Below are positions 6,594 to 10,115 of a stretch of DNA of 10,115 nt, piece by piece. Both the position numbers and the translations under genes were made by a program. The DNA is taken from NCBI GenBank assembly GCA_031398325.1, contig JANNNB010000139.1, positions 1 to 10,115 of the forward strand, written 5' to 3'. Source of the stretch: Sva-07 sp031398325 (GTDB lineage Bacteria; Actinomycetota; Acidimicrobiia; Acidimicrobiales; Ilumatobacteraceae). The notes beneath the pieces are model-generated. The model ran no database searches. It was not told where the DNA came from and was given only the letters and a program-made list of their open reading frames with translations. Position 1 is the stretch's first letter. Every line of letters begins with the position of its first letter.

Positions 6594-7967
6594 ATGATCG
6601 AGTTCGATGCCATCGTGATCGGATCGGGGCAAGCCGGCCCGGGAGTCGGCCGCCATTTGGCGGCCGCCGGCAAGCAGGTTGCACTCGTGGAACGAGACAA
6701 AGTCGGCGGCACCTGTCTGAATCGGGGATGCCGCCCGACCAAGACGTTGCGCGCATCGGCCCGGGTGGCGCACCTGTCGAGGACCGCCGAGCGCTTCGGC
6801 GTGCGCACCGGCGAGGTGACCGTCGACTTCGCGAAGGTGATGGCCCGGAAGGACGAACTGATCGACGGTTGGGTCGAGGCCCAGGCCGAGGCACTTGGGC
6901 ACACGCCGGGAATCGCCCTCGTCTACGGGGAGGCGCGCTTCACGGGCCGGATCGATACGGCGTTCACCGTTGCCGTCGGCGATCTCGAGTTGAGTGCACC
7001 GGAGGTCTTCCTCAACGTCGGTACGCGCGCGACGAAGCCGCCGATTCCCGGCCTCGACGACGTGGACTGGCTCGACAACGACCGGGTGCTCCATCTGGAC
7101 GAACTGCCGGCTCATCTCGTGATCCTTGGTGGCAGCTACATCGGGTTGGAGCTCGGCCAGCTGTTCGCGCGGTTCGGCAGCGACGTCACGATCGTCGAGC
7201 GAGGTGACAGGATCGCGTCTCGCGAAGACATTGAGATCTCGGACGAGATCGCCCGCATCTTGTTGGCGGAAGGCATCGGGCTGTGCACGTCATCGAACGT
7301 CGAACGGGTGGAGCCGACCGAGTCAGGCGTCCGGGTACACCTCGCCGAACAGGAGCCGATCGAGGGCTCGCACCTCCTCGTGGCGATCGGACGCACCCCC
7401 AACACCGACTCCCTCGACCTCCACCAGATCGGCCTCGAGACTGACGAGCGTGGGTACGTGCCGACCGACGGCGTGTTCCGGACCGCCGTTCCGGGGATCT
7501 GGGCGCTGGGCGACATCAACGGCCGGGGGGCGTTCACCCACACCTCGTACCAGGACTACGAAATCCTCGTCGACCACCTCAACGGCGGCGGTCGCACCGC
7601 CGACTCGCGCATCCCGACCTACGCGATGTTCACCGACCCGCCGCTCGGCCGCGTCGGCATGACCGACCGCGAGGCCGCTGCATCGGGGCGCCGAATCATG
7701 AAGGCCACGCTGCCGATGTCTCGCGTGACCCGCGCGGTCCTGGACGGCGAGACCGGAGGTTTGATCAACCTCCTCGTCGATGCCGACACCGAGCGCTTCG
7801 TCGGTGCATCGGTGCTGGGGAACGCAGGTGACGAGATCGTCCAGATCGTGAGCGCGCTGATGCACGCCGACGCCACCTTCCACGTCCTTGCCGAGATGCT
7901 GCCGATCCACCCGACCGTCGCCGAGTTCTACCCGACGATCCTCGGAGGACTCGCACCGCTCGAGTGA
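6594..7967 (+). CDS. MerA-like FAD/NAD(P) disulfide oxidoreductase
   Basis: A 457-aa cytosolic flavoenzyme of the dihydrolipoamide dehydrogenase/mercuric reductase family. It has an N-terminal FAD loop G10-S-G-Q-A-G15, the redox disulfide motif GGTC41-LNRG-C46-RPTK, an NAD(P) site GGSYIGLELG (179-188), the second FAD contact G306-D307, and a C-terminal dimerisation domain with H439-P-T-V-A-E444, the expected His/Glu pair. The start is fixed by AAGGAG (6581-6586), 7 nt before the ATG; the frame is open further upstream, but that part overlaps the regulator remnant and has no family similarity. It lacks the N-terminal heavy-metal domain and the C-terminal vicinal cysteines of true mercuric reductases, so mercury reduction is unlikely. 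It is also not beside 2-oxoacid dehydrogenase genes, so a lipoamide role is not supported. The most likely activity is reduction of an unidentified disulfide or small electron acceptor. Confidence 0.9.
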   Translation: MIEFDAIVIGSGQAGPGVGRHLAAAGKQVALVERDKVGGTCLNRGCRPTKTLRASARVAHLSRTAERFGVRTGEVTVDFAKVMARKDELIDGWVEAQAEALGHTPGIALVYGEARFTGRIDTAFTVAVGDLELSAPEVFLNVGTRATKPPIPGLDDVDWLDNDRVLHLDELPAHLVILGGSYIGLELGQLFARFGSDVTIVERGDRIASREDIEISDEIARILLAEGIGLCTSSNVERVEPTESGVRVHLAEQEPIEGSHLLVAIGRTPNTDSLDLHQIGLETDERGYVPTDGVFRTAVPGIWALGDINGRGAFTHTSYQDYEILVDHLNGGGRTADSRIPTYAMFTDPPLGRVGMTDREAAASGRRIMKATLPMSRVTRAVLDGETGGLINLLVDADTERFVGASVLGNAGDEIVQIVSALMHADATFHVLAEMLPIHPTVAEFYPTILGGLAPLE

Positions 7968-8003
7968 GGCGTGCGACGCAACCAGGGTTCGGCCCGTGAG
8001 TGT

Positions 8004-8031
8004 CCCCGGTTCGAGTCCGATCGCTCCGCGC
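8004..8031 (+). other. tRNA T-arm-like sequence, possible tRNA 3'-end relic
   Basis: GGTTCGAGTCC (8008-8018) matches the conserved T-loop (B-box) pattern of tRNAs. It is followed by CGATCGCTCCGCGC, which resembles the end of a T-stem plus a 7-nt acceptor strand. Only the inner three T-stem pairs form. No matching 5' acceptor strand, D-arm or anticodon arm is seen upstream, so this is not a functional tRNA. It may be a remnant, for example left by integration at a tRNA 3' end, or chance. It overlaps the possible GTG start at 8000 of the next gene. Confidence 0.25.
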
Positions 8032-8044
8032 AAACGTCGAGGCG

Positions 8045-8539
8045 ATGATCGCATTGCGCTTCACCTCTCCGCCGGCTGAACGACTCGGTCTCGCCGCACG
8101 CGTCACACGCACGCCCAGATACGTCGGGCTCGGTGCCGTCGCCGGCGCGGTCGGCACACTCGGCATGGATCTCGTCGTTTACACGCGATATCGGCGTGAG
8201 GGTGGCAGCGAATCGGCGTGGAGCTGGGAGTCCGCTCGCAGCGTCGAGAACTGGGACGATGCATCAGCTCCCGGGCAGATCGGCCGCAAGGTCGCTGCGG
8301 CCGTCCTGAGGCGGGAACCGCCCGACCGGTGGGCACGAACAACGACGAACGCCGTCCATCTCGCGACAGGCGTCGGCTGGGTTCTGCAGTACGGCATCCT
8401 GGCGACGAGGTCGACCAAGCATCCAGTCGCACGGGTGCTCGCACTGGAAACGCCTGGCTATTCCGACGGCACGTCGCTGACCGCCATGTCGGCCGAGGCG
8501 TGGCCGTTCCGACGGCAGTCGTACGACCCGCGCCGCTGA
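8045..8539 (+). CDS. Small predicted membrane protein, unknown function, possibly C-terminally truncated
   Basis: 164 aa from ATG 8045. A GTG at 8000 in the same frame would add 15 residues; neither start has a well-placed Shine-Dalgarno, since GAGG at 8039 is only 2 nt from the ATG. One likely membrane segment lies at residues 26-46 (Y-V-G-L-G-A-V-A-G-A-V-G-T-L-G-M-D-L-V), followed by Y-x-R-Y-R-R-E-G-G and an acidic/Trp stretch (W-S-W-E, E-N-W-D-D-A-S-A-P-x-Q-I-G-R-K). A second, weaker hydrophobic segment is at 103-120 (NAVHLATGVGWVLQYGIL). I recognise this arrangement from uncharacterised actinobacterial membrane proteins but know no function. In those, as I recall, further hydrophobic segments follow the G-V-G-W part; here the last 40 residues are polar and stop soon after S-Y-D-P-R-R. 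Convergent with the next gene (81 bp gap with no clear terminator). Confidence 0.65.
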   Translation: MIALRFTSPPAERLGLAARVTRTPRYVGLGAVAGAVGTLGMDLVVYTRYRREGGSESAWSWESARSVENWDDASAPGQIGRKVAAAVLRREPPDRWARTTTNAVHLATGVGWVLQYGILATRSTKHPVARVLALETPGYSDGTSLTAMSAEAWPFRRQSYDPRR

Positions 8540-8620
8540 CTGGTGCGCTGAGGCCGGCTGGGCCCAGGTGCGCGCAGGCGGGACGGCGGACCGCGGCGAC
8601 ATCACCGTCGAACGCTCGAG

Positions 8621-9781
8621 TCAGGCGCGGGCCATCTCCGCTTCGTAGCGCTGTGTGGCCTCGTCGACGGCCGCCAACTGCTTCTCGGCGAGTTCGGGGC
8701 GGGCCCGTTGTGCCCGCTCCGCGGCGCCGATGAGGCTGCTCACGCCGCCCTGGAAGCGTGGCATCACGTGGCGGGCGAACAACTCGTAGCTCTTCTTGGT
8801 GGCCTGGTTGTTCGCCCAGTTGTGACTCAGGGTCAGATAGGCGCCGAAGCCGCCGTTGGACTGTTCGAGGAGCTCCTCGATCTGAGCGATCGCCTGGTCG
8901 GGGGTACCGATCACACCGAGGCCACCGTTCACGAAGGCGACCATCTCGTCGATGTCGCCGCCCTCGACGGCCATCTGCGGGAACGCGGCGACGTTCTGGA
9001 AGTACCGGAACCACTGCGTGATCCCGTACTCGACGTCCTGGCGTGCCTGCGCTTCCGTCTCGGCCAGGTGCATCAGCCCGACGAGGCGCCACTTGTCGCG
9101 ATCGGCCACCTGCCCATGCTGGGCGGCGACGTCCTCCTGAATCGTCCAGTGGTGCGCCAGGACATCCATCCCGATCGCCACCGTCGCACCGAGCGACAAC
9201 ACACCCGCGCCGTACTTGCCGGCGAGCTTCGCTCCAGAGGGGGACGCGACCGCGGCCACGGCGATGTCGAACAAGGGATCGGAGTACGGACGCAGATGCA
9301 GCCGGGCGTCGTTGAGGGTCAGGCGATCGGACGAATAGTTGACCGGCTCGTCGCTCGTGAGGAGCTGCATCACGATCGCCATGTACTCCTCGAGCATCGG
9401 ACGCATCTCGCTCGGTTCGAGGCCGAGCATGGCGGCGTCGGTCGGGAGTGCGCCGGGCCCGACGCCGAGCATCACGCGACCGCGTGTCAGATGGTCGAGG
9501 AGTACGATTCGCTCGGCCGTCCACAGCGGGTTGTGGTACGGCAGCGACACGACACCGGTGCCGAGCTTGATGTGCTTGGTGCGGGCGGCCGCAGCGGCGA
9601 TGAAGATCTCCGGTGACGCGATGATCTCGCTGCCGGCAGAGTGGTGCTCGCCGATCCACGCCTCGTCGAAGCCGAGCGTGTCCATGTGTTGCAGGAGGTC
9701 GAGGTCGGCCTCGAGCGACAGCGTGGGGTTGTGCTCGGGTGGGTGGAACGGTGCCATGAAGGTGCCGAATCGCAAGCGCAT
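8621..9781 (-). CDS. LLM-class flavin-dependent monooxygenase, limonene 1,2-monooxygenase (LimB)-like
   Basis: 386 aa, the usual size for LimB-type members of the bacterial luciferase family, with a TIM-barrel fold and no bound cofactor of its own; such enzymes use reduced FMN/FAD supplied by a reductase. The N-terminus RFGTFMAPFHPPEHNP, then D-E-A-W-I-G-E-H-H (about 39-47), G-T-G-V-V-S-L-P-Y-H-N-P (about 74-85), L-D-H-L-T-R-G-R-V-M-L-G-V-G-P-G (flavin/phosphate region, about 95-110) and Y-E-L-F-A-R-H-V-M-P-R-F are family hallmarks. The C-terminus ends in a charged helical tail. The start ATG is preceded by GGAG at 7 nt on the minus strand. The natural substrate is unknown; LimB of Rhodococcus oxidises limonene, but many relatives with this sequence style are untested. 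It lies downstream of a VOC-fold gene on the same strand, separated by about 150 bp with tandem repeats. Confidence 0.9.
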   Translation of the reverse strand: MRLRFGTFMAPFHPPEHNPTLSLEADLDLLQHMDTLGFDEAWIGEHHSAGSEIIASPEIFIAAAAARTKHIKLGTGVVSLPYHNPLWTAERIVLLDHLTRGRVMLGVGPGALPTDAAMLGLEPSEMRPMLEEYMAIVMQLLTSDEPVNYSSDRLTLNDARLHLRPYSDPLFDIAVAAVASPSGAKLAGKYGAGVLSLGATVAIGMDVLAHHWTIQEDVAAQHGQVADRDKWRLVGLMHLAETEAQARQDVEYGITQWFRYFQNVAAFPQMAVEGGDIDEMVAFVNGGLGVIGTPDQAIAQIEELLEQSNGGFGAYLTLSHNWANNQATKKSYELFARHVMPRFQGGVSSLIGAAERAQRARPELAEKQLAAVDEATQRYEAEMARA

Positions 9782-9855
9782 GATGAATCTCCGAACTGGT
9801 CTGACCGCCGATGGATGCCCGCCGACGACGACACTATGTGCTCTTGTGAATCAGC

Positions 9856-9927
9856 GGCGTGTCGGCGTGTCGGCGCGTTGGCGTGTTGGCGTGTCGGCGG
9901 TCCGGCGTGTCGGCGTGTTGGCGGTCC
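9856..9927. repeat. Nine tandem 8-bp units (GGCGTGTY-type) with 24-bp higher-order period
   Basis: Units in order: GGCGTGTC, GGCGTGTC, GGCGCGTT, GGCGTGTT, GGCGTGTC, GGCGGTCC, GGCGTGTC, GGCGTGTT, GGCGGTCC. Units 4-6 and 7-9 form two 24-bp blocks that differ at only two bases, and 1-3 resembles a third block. The array begins 4 bp after the stop codon of the VOC gene and ends 74 bp before the LimB-like start, both on the minus strand. Because the unit is 8 bp, it is not coding in a fixed frame. Such arrays commonly vary in copy number between strains. It may act as a spacer or influence expression of the downstream gene; neither is shown. Confidence 0.85.
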
Positions 9928-9931
9928 GCCG

Positions 9932-10115
9932 TCAGTAGTAGCGCAGTTCGACGACTGCACCGTCGGGATCGCGTACATACAACGATGTGCCGTTGCCCCG
10001 AGCGCCGTAGCGAGTCGCGGGGCCGTCGACCACGTCGAACTCTCCTGACGACGCCAACGCGTCGAGGTCGGGCGGCGCGCTCACCACCCCGAAGTGATAG
10101 AGCCGACCGGCGGGG
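9932..10115 (-). CDS. VOC (glyoxalase/bleomycin resistance/dioxygenase fold) protein, C-terminal 60 codons
   Basis: The frame is open from the window edge on the minus strand to a TGA at 9932-9934; the start is outside the window. The last 60 residues contain L-Y-H-F-G-V-V (a strand with the usual metal-ligand histidine) and, near the end, G-N-G-T-S-L-Y-V-R-D-P-D-G-A-V-V-E-L-R-Y-Y, where the Glu is the usual second metal ligand. This is the classic closing beta-alpha-beta unit of VOC proteins. Substrate and metal cannot be told from the fragment. It precedes the LimB-like gene on the same strand and could be co-transcribed, but a 150-bp gap with tandem repeats lies between. Confidence 0.85.
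   Translation of the reverse strand, partial: PAGRLYHFGVVSAPPDLDALASSGEFDVVDGPATRYGARGNGTSLYVRDPDGAVVELRYY

Noticed and set aside
7970..8035. Functional tRNA gene before the membrane protein.
   Set aside because: Only a T-arm-like portion is present. The acceptor 5' strand, D-arm and anticodon arm are missing.
8103..9659. 518-codon open frame on the minus strand.
   Set aside because: It overlaps the LimB-like gene in another frame and also runs antisense across the small membrane protein gene. It is Arg-rich and has no recognisable motifs; a frame shadow.
9856..9927. CRISPR array.
   Set aside because: Units are 8 bp, directly abutting and without spacers; a simple tandem repeat.

Overview
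The window looks like chromosome from a high-GC actinobacterium. Acidimicrobiia, for example an Ilumatobacter-like lineage, is the best guess. The evidence is GC-rich third codon positions throughout, a long B12-dependent ribonucleotide reductase, a limonene-monooxygenase-like flavin enzyme, a remnant of a LuxR/LAL-type regulator and a DUF5666-type lipoprotein. The assignment is inferred from gene style, not from a marker gene.

Layout. 1-2010 (+): 5'-truncated molybdopterin oxidoreductase. 2011-2406: about 400 bp without a gene but rich in inverted repeats. It holds a 13-bp nested palindrome just after the first gene, a bulged hairpin, a 117-nt element closed by a second perfect 13-bp inverted repeat, and a 7-bp hairpin next to the ribosome binding site. 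2407-5280 (+): nrdJ, complete, with all expected catalytic cysteines. 5311-6162 (-): lipoprotein with two DUF5666-like domains, convergent with nrdJ. 6163-6421 (-): frameshifted N-terminal remnant of a LAL ATPase regulator, running in frame into the lipoprotein's 5' end. 6594-7967 (+): MerA-like pyridine-nucleotide disulfide oxidoreductase. 8045-8539 (+): small membrane protein, probably shortened at the C-terminus. 8621-9781 (-): LimB-like flavin monooxygenase. 9856-9927: nine 8-bp tandem units with a 24-bp higher-order period. 9932-10115 (-): C-terminal end of a VOC/glyoxalase-fold protein running off the window.

The genes do not form one evident pathway. The redox enzymes (molybdoenzyme, disulfide oxidoreductase, flavin monooxygenase, VOC protein) look like ordinary accessory metabolism beside a core DNA-precursor gene. 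I see no CRISPR array, defence system, transposase or phage gene. The parts most worth checking are the structured region upstream of nrdJ and the junction where a broken regulator gene has been joined to a lipoprotein gene.
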